Below are positions 7,374-14,716 of a DNA stretch of 21,858 nucleotides, piece by piece. Both the position numbers and the translations under genes were made by a program. The notes beneath the pieces are model-generated. The model was given only the letters and a program-made list of their open reading frames with translations. It was not told the DNA's origin and did no database searches. How positions within the stretch are numbered: position 1 is the first letter of the stretch; every line of letters begins with the position of its first letter. This stretch comes from Clostridia bacterium (lineage in GTDB: Bacteria; Bacillota; Clostridia; Christensenellales; Aristaeellaceae), in assembly GCA_016297535.1 (NCBI GenBank), contig JAEDGL010000024.1, forward strand, positions 1-21,858. The letters are read 5' to 3'.

Positions 7374-8351
7374 TTACAGCCAGCCCTCATGCGTTTGCTT
7401 GTACCGGCGGATATGTTCGTCCGCATCCCGGATGAGCGCTTGCATCTCCTGCACGGAAGACACCGTGGCGCCGCTGGCACAGGCATGGCCGCCGCCGTGG
7501 TATTTTTCCGCAATGGTGTGGATGGAGGCAAAGCGTGAGCGCAGGCGCACGCGGATTTCTCCGTTCGCCGTATCGATAAACGCCAGCCAGCACAGCACGC
7601 CGCGGATATCGCTGAGGCTGGAAACGGCGGTGCAGGCGGTTTCAAAGGACAGGCCAAAGCGCTGCTGGATCTCGCCTGTTACGTGGATCCACGCCACGCC
7701 GTTGGGGGTGAGCTGCATGCTTTCATAGATATATGCCTTGAACCTGAGCTCATCAGCACTGCGCAGATAAAGATGGGCATAGAGCGTTTCGGTATCGATG
7801 CCCTGATCCAGCATCAGCCCGGCAAGCCGCAGGGTTTCACCCGTAACGCCCTCGTACAGAAAGCGCCCCGAATCCGTTACCATGCCGGTGTAGATGCATT
7901 CGGCAGCCCGGGTATTGATACTCAGCCGGTCGCAAAAGGCCTGATAGAACGCGGCGATCATCTCGCAGGCGGAGGAACGCCAGTCCTCTACCCAGTTGAT
8001 GCCTCCGTAAGGGTCGTGCTCGATGTGGTGATCGATCTTGATCAGTTCCCGGCAAAGCGCGTATTTCGGGTTGGAGATGCGCTCATGGCTGCCAACGTCA
8101 ATCACAATGCCCAGCGCGCTTTCGTAAACCGCATCGCTCACGGGTTCGTCATCCGGCCCCAGAAAGGCCAGATAATCGCTGTGCTCATCATCAATCAGAT
8201 AAACCTGTTTGTTTGGCCAGGTCTGGCGGATGATTTCCCGGAGACCCTTGGTTGCGCCCACGCAGTCGCCATCCACCCGGATGTGACGAAAAAGCATGAT
8301 GCAGTCCGCCGCCGCCATACGGTCGTAAATGGTTTGCAGAAGGGCGTTCAT
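7374..8351 (-). CDS. nrnA: DHH/DHHA1 phosphoesterase, NrnA-like (second of two)
   Basis: This 325-residue protein has the NrnA layout: DHH catalytic domain followed by a DHHA1 substrate-binding domain. Metal-binding motifs are HIRVDGD (His23, Asp27, Asp29), VIDVGSH (Asp85), IDHH (107-109) and VTDSGRF (Asp160); the DHHA1 motif is GGGHACASGA from 286. NrnA enzymes degrade nanoRNAs and can act on pAp or cyclic-dinucleotide breakdown products such as pApA. The first motif departs from the usual NPDGDAxGS by Val-Asp and Cys. Its ATG overlaps the stop of the preceding paralogue by four bases, so translation is probably coupled. The two proteins may differ in substrate or may form a heteromer. Confidence 0.88.
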   Translation of the reverse strand: MNALLQTIYDRMAAADCIMLFRHIRVDGDCVGATKGLREIIRQTWPNKQVYLIDDEHSDYLAFLGPDDEPVSDAVYESALGIVIDVGSHERISNPKYALCRELIKIDHHIEHDPYGGINWVEDWRSSACEMIAAFYQAFCDRLSINTRAAECIYTGMVTDSGRFLYEGVTGETLRLAGLMLDQGIDTETLYAHLYLRSADELRFKAYIYESMQLTPNGVAWIHVTGEIQQRFGLSFETACTAVSSLSDIRGVLCWLAFIDTANGEIRVRLRSRFASIHTIAEKYHGGGHACASGATVSSVQEMQALIRDADEHIRRYKQTHEGWL

Positions 8352-9289
8352 TGATTGGCTTCCTCCATGAGATGGTCAAGCTCCTCAAGCATGGCAAGGG
8401 CGGCTTCACGGCCGGGCAGGGTTGCGCCGCTGGCCCTTGCGTGACCGCCGCCGCCGTATTTGACGGCAATGGGGTTGATGTTGTGCAGGCTGGAGCGCAG
8501 CTCGCACAGCACGCCGTGATCCGTCTCGGTAAAATTGACCCAGATATCCGAGCCGCGGATGTCGCTCATCACATTGACCATGCCGCGCGAAATGGTAAAC
8601 TCATCCGCGCCGTACTGCTCCAGCTCCTGCCGGGTGGTGTAGACGTAGGCCACTCTGTGCGGGGTGAAGCGGATTTTGAGCGTAAACTTGGCCCGCAGAA
8701 TCAGCTGGTCAAAATCGGTCACATAGAGCTGGCGGTAGATTTCGTTGGCGTCCACGCCCTGCTCCAGCAGGAAGGAGGCGCAGCGCAGCGTGCGCGCATT
8801 GGTGCTGTCGTAGCGGAAACGTCCTGAATCGGTCACCATACCGGTAAACAGCGCCGTGGCCGCAGCGCTGTTTACGCGCAATCCGTGCTGCATGCACAGG
8901 GATACAATCAGCCCGCAGCAGCTTTCAAAGCTGCTGTCCACCACCTCCACAGGCGCTATCGGCCCGCAGAACAGGTGATGATCGATACGGCACAGCGCCT
9001 TTGCCTGCGAATAGCGCCCGTCGCTGATCAGGTGCGGCGCGGAGGTATCCAGAATGATGCAAAGCGCGTTGGGAAACACCTCGTCCGGCACTTCATCCAT
9101 CACGCTGTCCGCCATAAAGGCGTAGCGGCCCGCCGCGTCGCCGGTCATGTAAACCTGCTTTCCGGGAAAGTTTTCCAGTATGATCTGCTTCAGCCCCGTC
9201 TGGCTGCCCAGCGCGTCGCCATCCGGGTTGGTATGCCGGTGCAGCACAATGATATCATGCGCCTGAAGAAGGGAAAGAATCTGTTGCAT
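8348..9289 (-). CDS. nrnA: DHH/DHHA1 phosphoesterase, NrnA-like (first of two)
   Basis: This 313-residue protein is the more canonical paralogue: HRHTNPDGDALGS (His19, Asp23, Asp25), ILDTSAP (Asp81), IDHH (102-105), VTDSGRF (Asp154) and the DHHA1 glycine motif GGGGHARASGA from 279. The expected role is hydrolysis of short oligonucleotides and phosphoadenosine or linear dinucleotides in the cytoplasm. The ATG at 9289 was chosen because GAGGTG lies five bases upstream; an earlier ATG at 9304 has no clear site. It follows the SpoU methyltransferase by 47 bases and overlaps the second NrnA by four bases. Confidence 0.9.
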   Translation of the reverse strand: MQQILSLLQAHDIIVLHRHTNPDGDALGSQTGLKQIILENFPGKQVYMTGDAAGRYAFMADSVMDEVPDEVFPNALCIILDTSAPHLISDGRYSQAKALCRIDHHLFCGPIAPVEVVDSSFESCCGLIVSLCMQHGLRVNSAAATALFTGMVTDSGRFRYDSTNARTLRCASFLLEQGVDANEIYRQLYVTDFDQLILRAKFTLKIRFTPHRVAYVYTTRQELEQYGADEFTISRGMVNVMSDIRGSDIWVNFTETDHGVLCELRSSLHNINPIAVKYGGGGHARASGATLPGREAALAMLEELDHLMEEANQ

Positions 9290-9336
9290 GCAAACACCTC
9301 GCAAAAAACATCAGGAAGGTCTGCCGGTACCGCTTT

Positions 9337-10164
9337 TTACCGGCGCGCCAGCTCCCAGAAGGCAACCGCGCTGGCGGCGGCCACGTTCAGCGAATCCACC
9401 CCGTGGGCCATGGGAATGATGACGCAGTAATCGCAGGCGGCAATGGTGGACAGGGCCAGCCCGTCGCCCTCCGTTCCCAGAACGATGGCCAGCCTGTCCT
9501 CGCGCGCAAGGCGGGGATCGTCCACGCGGATGGCGCAGGGGCTCAGCGCCATCGCGGCTGTTTTGAAGCCGTGCGCGTGCAGGCGATTCAGCCCGGAAGC
9601 GGGCCAGTCGGCTGCTCTGGAGCCAAGGCGCGCCCACGGAATCTGAAAAACGGTTCCCATGCTCACCCGCACGGCGCGACGGCGAAGCGGATCGCAGCAG
9701 GTGGGATCCAGCAGCACGGCATCTATGCCCAGCGCAGCCGCAGAGCGGAAAATAGCGCCCACGTTGGTCGGATCAACCACTCCCTCCAAAACGGCCACGC
9801 GATGAGACGTACGCAGGATTTCATCAGCGTCAGCCATTGGCGGACGGCGCATGGCGCACAGAATGCCCCGGGTAAGGCGGTAACCGGTCAGCTGTGCAAG
9901 AAGCTCCGGTGACCCGGTAAATACCGGAATTTCGCTCAAGCGGGCAATGATTCCGGCGGCCTGGCCAGTGATATGCCTTTCCTCCATCAGCATGGAAAGG
10001 GGCTGGCACCCGGCCTCCAGCGCGTGACGGATGACCTTCAGGCTCTCCGCAATCACAATGCCTTTCTCGGGCGACTGAAGGCTGCGCAGCTGGGCCTCCG
10101 TAAGGCGAACATAGGGTTCCAGCCCGGGGTGGGAAAAATCCTGAATATGGATGATTTCAGCCAT
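9337..10164 (-). CDS. TrmH/SpoU family RNA 2'-O-methyltransferase
   Basis: This 275-residue SPOUT enzyme has all three SpoU motifs in the C-terminal half: NVGAIFRSAAALG (134-146, with the catalytic-type Arg140), LGTEGDGL (229-236) and IPMAHGVDSLNVAAASA (250-266), which form the trefoil-knot AdoMet site. The N-terminal part resembles the substrate-binding domain of RlmB/TsnR-type enzymes, so it likely methylates ribose in rRNA or tRNA. The target nucleotide cannot be told. A GGAGGAG site lies directly upstream of ATG 10164. It is only 14 bases from the AraC gene, so it may share that transcript. Confidence 0.9.
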   Translation of the reverse strand: MAEIIHIQDFSHPGLEPYVRLTEAQLRSLQSPEKGIVIAESLKVIRHALEAGCQPLSMLMEERHITGQAAGIIARLSEIPVFTGSPELLAQLTGYRLTRGILCAMRRPPMADADEILRTSHRVAVLEGVVDPTNVGAIFRSAAALGIDAVLLDPTCCDPLRRRAVRVSMGTVFQIPWARLGSRAADWPASGLNRLHAHGFKTAAMALSPCAIRVDDPRLAREDRLAIVLGTEGDGLALSTIAACDYCVIIPMAHGVDSLNVAAASAVAFWELARR

Positions 10165-10178
10165 GCAGGCTCCTCCGT

Positions 10179-11006
10179 TTAGGTGTATACGTCTTCTTCC
10201 TGAAAGATGGAATCAGGTTCAACAAATTGACGGCGGTATTGGGTGGGCGTCATCCTGCACTGCGCCAAAAACGCGCGGTGAAACGTACGGGGATTGCCGT
10301 AGCCACACAGATAAGCCACCTCCGAAATGGAATGGGCGGGATTGCGCAGCAGGAAGCACGCACGGTCGATGCGCAGGGCGTTGATATACTGCCGGAAATT
10401 GATGCGCAGCTGCTGTGAAAAAATATGGGACAGATGGATGCGGCTTACGCCAAGCATGCGCGCCACGGTTTCCAGGGTGATGGGCTCCAGATAGTGTTCG
10501 CCGATATAGCGCAGCACCTGGCAGGACAGATCATAGTGCATCTGCTTTTCCATGGGCACGGGCTTTACGCACTTGAACAGGAAGGACAAAAAGAGATGCA
10601 GATAGCCGTAAACCAGCCCTTTTCCATGATGAGGAAACCGTTTCTGCATATCTGATATAAGCACATCAAGCTCTGGGAGCTTTTCCGCCTGTGCAAGCAC
10701 CGGATGCTCCAGCGCCATGCTGCGCAGTTGATAGGTAAATTCTGAAATAATGTCTGGCGAAAAAATCAGCGTAACACCGGAGGCGTCCTTTGAAACAAAA
10801 TCATAGGAATGAGGAATTGCAGGAAACACCACGGTAATATCTCCCGCCGTTATGGTATATTGCGTGCCGGAGATGGTCATTTTCTGAACGCCGTTGGTCA
10901 GGCACACAATTTCCACCACGTCATGCACATGCAGCGGAAAAGGATGATCGCATATTTGTCCTATGTACGTTTCGTCGTCACGGATTTCATAAAACAAGGT
11001 TCCCAT
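10179..11006 (-). CDS. AraC-family transcriptional regulator with cupin sensor domain
   Basis: This 275-residue regulator has an N-terminal cupin-type ligand domain (HVHDVVEIVCLTNG from 26, AGDITVVFPAIPHS from 54) and a C-terminal AraC DNA-binding domain with two helix-turn-helices: about 176-197 (LETVARMLGVSRIHLSHIF) and about 226-247 (HSISEVAYLCGYGNPRTF), ending in the usual MTPTQYRR. Regulators of this kind sense a sugar or derivative and usually activate. AAAGGAGA precedes ATG 11006, and a near-consensus promoter lies at 11055-11083. It is divergent from the carboxylesterase. The motif GATCATTTTGTCCT in the shared spacer and before the importer at 1501 is its probable operator. Confidence 0.92.
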   Translation of the reverse strand: MGTLFYEIRDDETYIGQICDHPFPLHVHDVVEIVCLTNGVQKMTISGTQYTITAGDITVVFPAIPHSYDFVSKDASGVTLIFSPDIISEFTYQLRSMALEHPVLAQAEKLPELDVLISDMQKRFPHHGKGLVYGYLHLFLSFLFKCVKPVPMEKQMHYDLSCQVLRYIGEHYLEPITLETVARMLGVSRIHLSHIFSQQLRINFRQYINALRIDRACFLLRNPAHSISEVAYLCGYGNPRTFHRAFLAQCRMTPTQYRRQFVEPDSIFQEEDVYT

Positions 11007-11054
11007 ATGGCCGGTCTCCTTTGCAAACGATCATGCACACTTGCAGCTGCTTTG

Positions 11055-11083
11055 ATTGTATATGCGCAGCAGGATTTTGTCAA
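11055..11083 (-). promoter_or_regulatory. Putative promoter of the AraC gene
   Basis: On the minus strand a perfect TTGACA (11078-11083), 17 bases, then TACAAT (11055-11060). The -35 box overlaps the upstream copy of ATTTTGTC (11074-11081), so a protein bound there would block this promoter. Confidence 0.7.
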
Positions 11084-11106
11084 AGGGAAAAAGATCATTT
11101 TGTCCT
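11074..11106 (+). promoter_or_regulatory. Putative AraC operator: direct repeats upstream of the esterase promoter
   Basis: ATTTTGTC occurs at 11074-11081 and again at 11097-11104, about two helical turns apart. The second copy is inside GATCATTTTGTCCT (11093-11106), the motif shared with 1385-1398. Direct repeats about 21-23 bases apart fit the two half-sites of an AraC-family dimer. Twenty bases separate the motif from the esterase -35 box. Confidence 0.6.
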
Positions 11107-11126
11107 TTATTTGCTCGCCCGAGACA

Positions 11127-11155
11127 TTGATAGAGGCGGGATTGTTGTCTATAAT
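11127..11155 (+). promoter_or_regulatory. Putative promoter of the carboxylesterase gene
   Basis: TTGATA (11127-11132), a 17-base spacer and a perfect TATAAT (11150-11155) precede the ATG at 11229 by about 70 bases. The layout copies that of the importer promoter at 1419-1447. Confidence 0.65.
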
Positions 11156-11228
11156 GGCAATAGATTTGTCAAGGAAACGCCTCCTGATATACATTTGCGC
11201 CGTCTGAGAGCAGCAAGGAGTGAATGGC

Positions 11229-12749
11229 ATGATTCGTAAAGTGAAAGTGGAGAACGGTTGGGTTCGGGGGTTGCCTGCGGCTGATCCGCGTATTACCAGC
11301 TATAAGGGCATTCCCTTCGCCGCCAAGCCCGTTGGCTCAAACCGCTGGCGCGCGCCGCAGCCCTGTCCTGATTGGGAGGGCGAATTGTTTGCAGCGGATT
11401 TTGGCCCTATCGGCATGCAGGCCAACTGTGCTGGCGACCCTGCCAGGGATATCTATGCGCGCGAATGGGCGGTAGACGCCGAATTGCCCATGAGCGAAGA
11501 CTGTCTGTATCTGAACGTGTGGGCCCCTGCGGACGGGCGCAAAAACCTGCCCGTATATGTATGGTACTTTGGCGGCGGTTTGCAGGTAGGCAACACCACC
11601 GAGATGGAGTTTGACGGCGAGCGCATTGCCCGCCGAGGGGTTGTTGTAGTTACGGTGGGCTACCGGCTGAATGTATTCGGTTTTTTGTGCCATCCGGAGA
11701 TTACGGCGGAAGCGCCGGAGGCGCCGGCCAATTTTGGCTTTCTGGATCAGCAGGCAGCCACGCGCTGGGTAAAGCGAAACATTGAAGCCTTTGGTGGAGA
11801 CCCGGAAAACATTACCATTGGCGGTCAATCCGCCGGAGGCATGAGCGTATGCGCCCAAATGACCAGCCCGCAAAACAGAGGGCTGTTTCAGCGGGCCATC
11901 GTGCAAAGCGGCACCTTCCTGATGCCCTACGGACTGCAATTTGCCCTCGGCCAGCGCACGCTGGCGCAGGCGGAGCAGCAGGGCGTACAATTTTTTGAGG
12001 CATTGGGCGTAAAAACGCTTGCAGAGGCTCGCAGCCTGGATGCGCGGTATGTGGAGGAAAAATCTCTCCAGTGGCCCTGGGGCTGCTGGGGGGAGGCGAT
12101 TGACGGTGTTTTCAGCACCTATTCCAGCAATGAGTGGAGCCTGCATCGGGACCGCGTGATCTGCCCCGTGCTCTTGGGCCTTACCAGCACCGAGTTTACC
12201 TCCGCGCCACCGGCCACCTCAGAGGAGGAGCTGACCACCCTGGCCATGCAGCACTTTGGCCGGGACGCCGGCAGGTTTCTTAGCCTTTTTTCCCATCCGG
12301 CAACCGGGGAAAGTATCGCCAGGGAAGGCCTTGTGCACACCATCGCGCACGCCATCCGCGTGGCAAGCCGTCAAAACCAGCTTGCCCGTATCGATCAGCC
12401 GCTGTACGCCTATTGCTTTGATGCGGACATTCCCGGCTGGGATCATCCCGGCACCTTTCACTCGGTGGATCTATGGTTCTTTTTTGAAACGCTATCCAAG
12501 TGCTGGCGTCCCTTTACCGGCAAGCACTTTGATCTGGCCCGCCAGATGTGTGACTACTGGGTCAACTTTATCCGTAAGGGCGACCCCAACGGATTGGACA
12601 GCCAGGGAAAGCCGCTTCCGCTGTGGCCCAGGCTTACGGAGGAAGCGCCCGCCCGAATGCTTTTTGCGGATACGGCCATCCCTGTTGCGTGGCCGAAGAG
12701 TGAATTGGAAACCCTGCTGGTGGAAAGCAGCTTGAAAAGGGAATGCTAA
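11229..12749 (+). CDS. Type B carboxylesterase
   Basis: This 506-residue esterase belongs to the carboxylesterase type B (PnbA/acetylcholinesterase-fold) family. It shows SEDCLYLNVW (89-98), the nucleophile elbow GGQSAGG with Ser201, TSTEF with Glu322 as probable acid, and GTFHSVDLW with His411. The oxyanion segment normally HGGGF reads FGGGL (114-118), an unusual change. There is no signal peptide, so the enzyme should act inside the cell. The start is ATG 11229 with AGGAG at 11216-11220, eight bases away; the in-frame GTG at 11220 falls within that site. It is divergent from the AraC gene and shares its operator motif with the importer, which suggests removal of acyl groups from an imported glycan or glycoside. 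The substrate is unknown. Confidence 0.9.
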   Translation: MIRKVKVENGWVRGLPAADPRITSYKGIPFAAKPVGSNRWRAPQPCPDWEGELFAADFGPIGMQANCAGDPARDIYAREWAVDAELPMSEDCLYLNVWAPADGRKNLPVYVWYFGGGLQVGNTTEMEFDGERIARRGVVVVTVGYRLNVFGFLCHPEITAEAPEAPANFGFLDQQAATRWVKRNIEAFGGDPENITIGGQSAGGMSVCAQMTSPQNRGLFQRAIVQSGTFLMPYGLQFALGQRTLAQAEQQGVQFFEALGVKTLAEARSLDARYVEEKSLQWPWGCWGEAIDGVFSTYSSNEWSLHRDRVICPVLLGLTSTEFTSAPPATSEEELTTLAMQHFGRDAGRFLSLFSHPATGESIAREGLVHTIAHAIRVASRQNQLARIDQPLYAYCFDADIPGWDHPGTFHSVDLWFFFETLSKCWRPFTGKHFDLARQMCDYWVNFIRKGDPNGLDSQGKPLPLWPRLTEEAPARMLFADTAIPVAWPKSELETLLVESSLKREC

Positions 12750-12873
12750 CACAAAAGTTCTTCAGTCTTTGAAACCGAATGGGTTCAGGCTGTTGAATAA
12801 CCTTACAGGGAGTTGTCAGAGGAGTCGCAGTCCCTCTGTCTTTGCTACGTATCGTCCGGCTTTGCCAAAAACA

Positions 12874-12962
12874 TTTCTGCCAGTTTGGGCCAGAAAAAGT
12901 CGTCGCGGGCGAGTTGTTTTGACATGCTGACGCGGGAGCGCTTTCAAAAAGCACTCCCGCGT
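12874..12962. repeat. Modular palindromic intergenic element, copy 2
   Basis: It lies between two convergent genes. Left part TCTGCCAGTTT matches copy 1. The first stem is degraded (AAAAG...GCGAGTTGTTTT, about eight pairs around an internal loop). After the linker ATGCTG the second stem pairs 12930-12944 with 12948-12962 over 14 of 15 positions with loop CAA. The rest of the 12750-12985 gap shows nothing further that I can name. The second stem may also end transcription from either side. Confidence 0.6.
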
Positions 12963-12985
12963 TGCGTTTCATTTTGAAAAGCGGT

Positions 12986-14686
12986 TTACCTGGTCACGGC
13001 GTCCAGGGTGCAGCCCTTATCAAACTCAATGGTGCCCTTGTAGTTTTTGATAACGCCGGTCACGGTAATTTCATCCCCCTCGGCCAGGCCGGAAGCGCCT
13101 TCGCCGGACAGACGGTAGCACTGGATTTTGTAATCCTCCATACCGGCCACCACGATGGTTACGGTAATGTTCTGATACTCGTCGCTCCAGGCGGTATCGA
13201 TGGAGGAAATGACGCCGGTCAGGGTTTTGGTATCGTTCATGGACAGACCGTCCTCCAGCGCATATGCGCTGAGCACGGTGCGGACCATCGCGGCCGCATC
13301 GTAGTCAACAAGCACGCAGCCCTTGTCAAACTCGATGGTACCCTTGTAGTTTTTGATGGTGCCGTACACGGCAATCTTGTCACCCACCGCCAGGTTGGCC
13401 GCGCCCTCGCCCTGCAGGCGGTAGCACATGATGGGCTGCTCGGTCTTGCCATCGCACACGATGGTTACGGTAATGTTCTGATACTCATCGCTCCAGGCGG
13501 TATCAATGCTCACAATTTCACCGGCCAGCGCGGTGGGAGCGGTCATTGCCACGCCATCCTCCAGCTTGTAGGCGGCGTCCAGCACGCCCTGCTGGGAAAC
13601 GATCTCGCCAAAGCCAACCAGCACGCAGCCCTTGTCAAACTCGATGGTGCCCTTGTAATTCTTCAGAATGCCTTCCACGGTGATCTTGTCGCCAACGGCC
13701 AGCTTTTCGGCGCCCTCGCCGCTCAGGCGGTAGCACTGAATGGGCTGATCGGCCAGCTCGCCAATCTGCAGATCCACGGTGATGTTCTGGTACTCATCGC
13801 TCCAGGCCGTGGGAATGCCGATGACGGTGCCGTACAGGCGCTGAGGCTCTTCCATGGCGATGCCGTCCTCCAGCGTGTAGGCGGCGGCAACGATTTCCTC
13901 ATAGCTCAGGCCATCCAGAATCATCGCGGCAGGTACCCGGTGCGCAAAGGAGAGGGTGACGGCTTCACCCGCATCGTTCTTCATGGTGGCGGTCAGCGTG
14001 TAGGTCACTTCCTCGGGGTTCTTTTCATCCACATCAATGGTGGTAAGCTCGCCCGGAATGATGTTGACGGTCTCGGAATCAACCGTCCATTCGATGGGAA
14101 ACGCCACATCGCCAATCACAATCTTGCTTACAACGGTGTAGTCGGTCATGGTGGTTTCGGGGCTGTTTTTGTACATGGTGTTCAGATAGGCGCGGGCGGC
14201 CTTCAGCGCGGCGTCGGGCTGGGCAGGAGCCGGCTCGACCGTAGCGGCCTCAACGGCACTCAGCTCAGCCACTCTGGCTTCCAGCTCGACCACTTTGGCA
14301 GCTGCTTCTTCCCTGGCAGCTTCCAGCGCGGCAGCCGCTTCTTCCCTGGCGGCCGCCAGATCGGCAGTAGCGGTTTCGGCGGCGGCGGTCAGATCGGCCA
14401 CGGCAGCCTCAAGCTCCGCAACCCTGGCAGCGGCGGTTTCGCCCTCCGCTTTGGCTGCTTCCAGATCGGCAGCAGCGGCCTCGGCGGCGGCAGTCAGCTC
14501 GGCCTGTTTTCCTTCCAGTTCGGTGATCTGGGCCGTAGCGTCATCCAGCTTGGCCTGCACGGCGTTACGCTCGGCAGTAACCGTTGCGAGCTCATTTGTC
14601 ACATTGGATTTCTGAACGCCGAACACGCTTGCAACCACAATGGCAACGGCAAGCAGCACGGCAAGAATGCCAGAAAGCTTTTTCAT
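12986..14686 (-). CDS. Membrane-anchored coiled-coil protein with three OB-like repeats
   Basis: This 566-residue protein starts with a signal-anchor-like helix (4-23), then a long Ala/Glu-rich coiled coil (about 27-147, heptad-like AAREEAAAALE runs) and a Pro-rich hinge (150-157). A beta-rich Ig-like region follows (about 175-253). Three tandem copies of a roughly 90-residue domain end the protein at about 266-357, 368-460 and 471-562. Each repeat holds TAWSDEYQNITV, CYRL.GEGA, a VGDKITV-like element and KNYKGTIEFDKGC, a pattern I read as OB-fold-like. It should sit outside the cell on a stalk. AAAGGAGA precedes the ATG at 14686. It is the last gene of the importer operon, 30 bases after the nuclease-like gene. 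Function is unknown; nucleic acid or glycan binding is inferred from the fold. Confidence 0.8.
   Translation of the reverse strand: MKKLSGILAVLLAVAIVVASVFGVQKSNVTNELATVTAERNAVQAKLDDATAQITELEGKQAELTAAAEAAAADLEAAKAEGETAAARVAELEAAVADLTAAAETATADLAAAREEAAAALEAAREEAAAKVVELEARVAELSAVEAATVEPAPAQPDAALKAARAYLNTMYKNSPETTMTDYTVVSKIVIGDVAFPIEWTVDSETVNIIPGELTTIDVDEKNPEEVTYTLTATMKNDAGEAVTLSFAHRVPAAMILDGLSYEEIVAAAYTLEDGIAMEEPQRLYGTVIGIPTAWSDEYQNITVDLQIGELADQPIQCYRLSGEGAEKLAVGDKITVEGILKNYKGTIEFDKGCVLVGFGEIVSQQGVLDAAYKLEDGVAMTAPTALAGEIVSIDTAWSDEYQNITVTIVCDGKTEQPIMCYRLQGEGAANLAVGDKIAVYGTIKNYKGTIEFDKGCVLVDYDAAAMVRTVLSAYALEDGLSMNDTKTLTGVISSIDTAWSDEYQNITVTIVVAGMEDYKIQCYRLSGEGASGLAEGDEITVTGVIKNYKGTIEFDKGCTLDAVTR
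13001..13276 (-). repeat. OB-like domain repeat 3 of the coiled-coil protein
   Basis: About 92 codons. It repeats the segments at 13307-13585 and 13616-13891 with a spacing of about 102-103 codons. Closest to repeat 2, sharing SIDTAWSDEYQNITVTIV. DNA identity is also visibly high, pointing to recent internal duplication or gene conversion. Confidence 0.75.
13307..13585 (-). repeat. OB-like domain repeat 2 of the coiled-coil protein
   Basis: About 93 codons; shares AAYKLEDG, SIDTAWSDEYQNITVTIV and IKNYKGTIEFDKGC with its neighbours. It differs from repeats 1 and 3 mainly around GKTEQPIM. Confidence 0.75.
13616..13891 (-). repeat. OB-like domain repeat 1 of the coiled-coil protein
   Basis: About 92 codons and the most divergent of the three: it has IPTAWSDEYQNITVDLQI in place of SIDTAWSDEYQNITVTIV, but keeps the CYRLSGEGA and NYKGTIEFDKGC blocks. 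Confidence 0.75.
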
Positions 14687-14716
14687 GGAAAATCTCCTTT
14701 CGTCTTGCGCTTTTTC

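Noticed and set aside
7351..7381. Small inverted repeats at the end of the second NrnA gene (AGGA/TCCT and GGCTG/CAGCC).
   Set aside because: Stems are only four to five pairs, one overlaps the stop codon, and no T-run follows, so it is not called a terminator.
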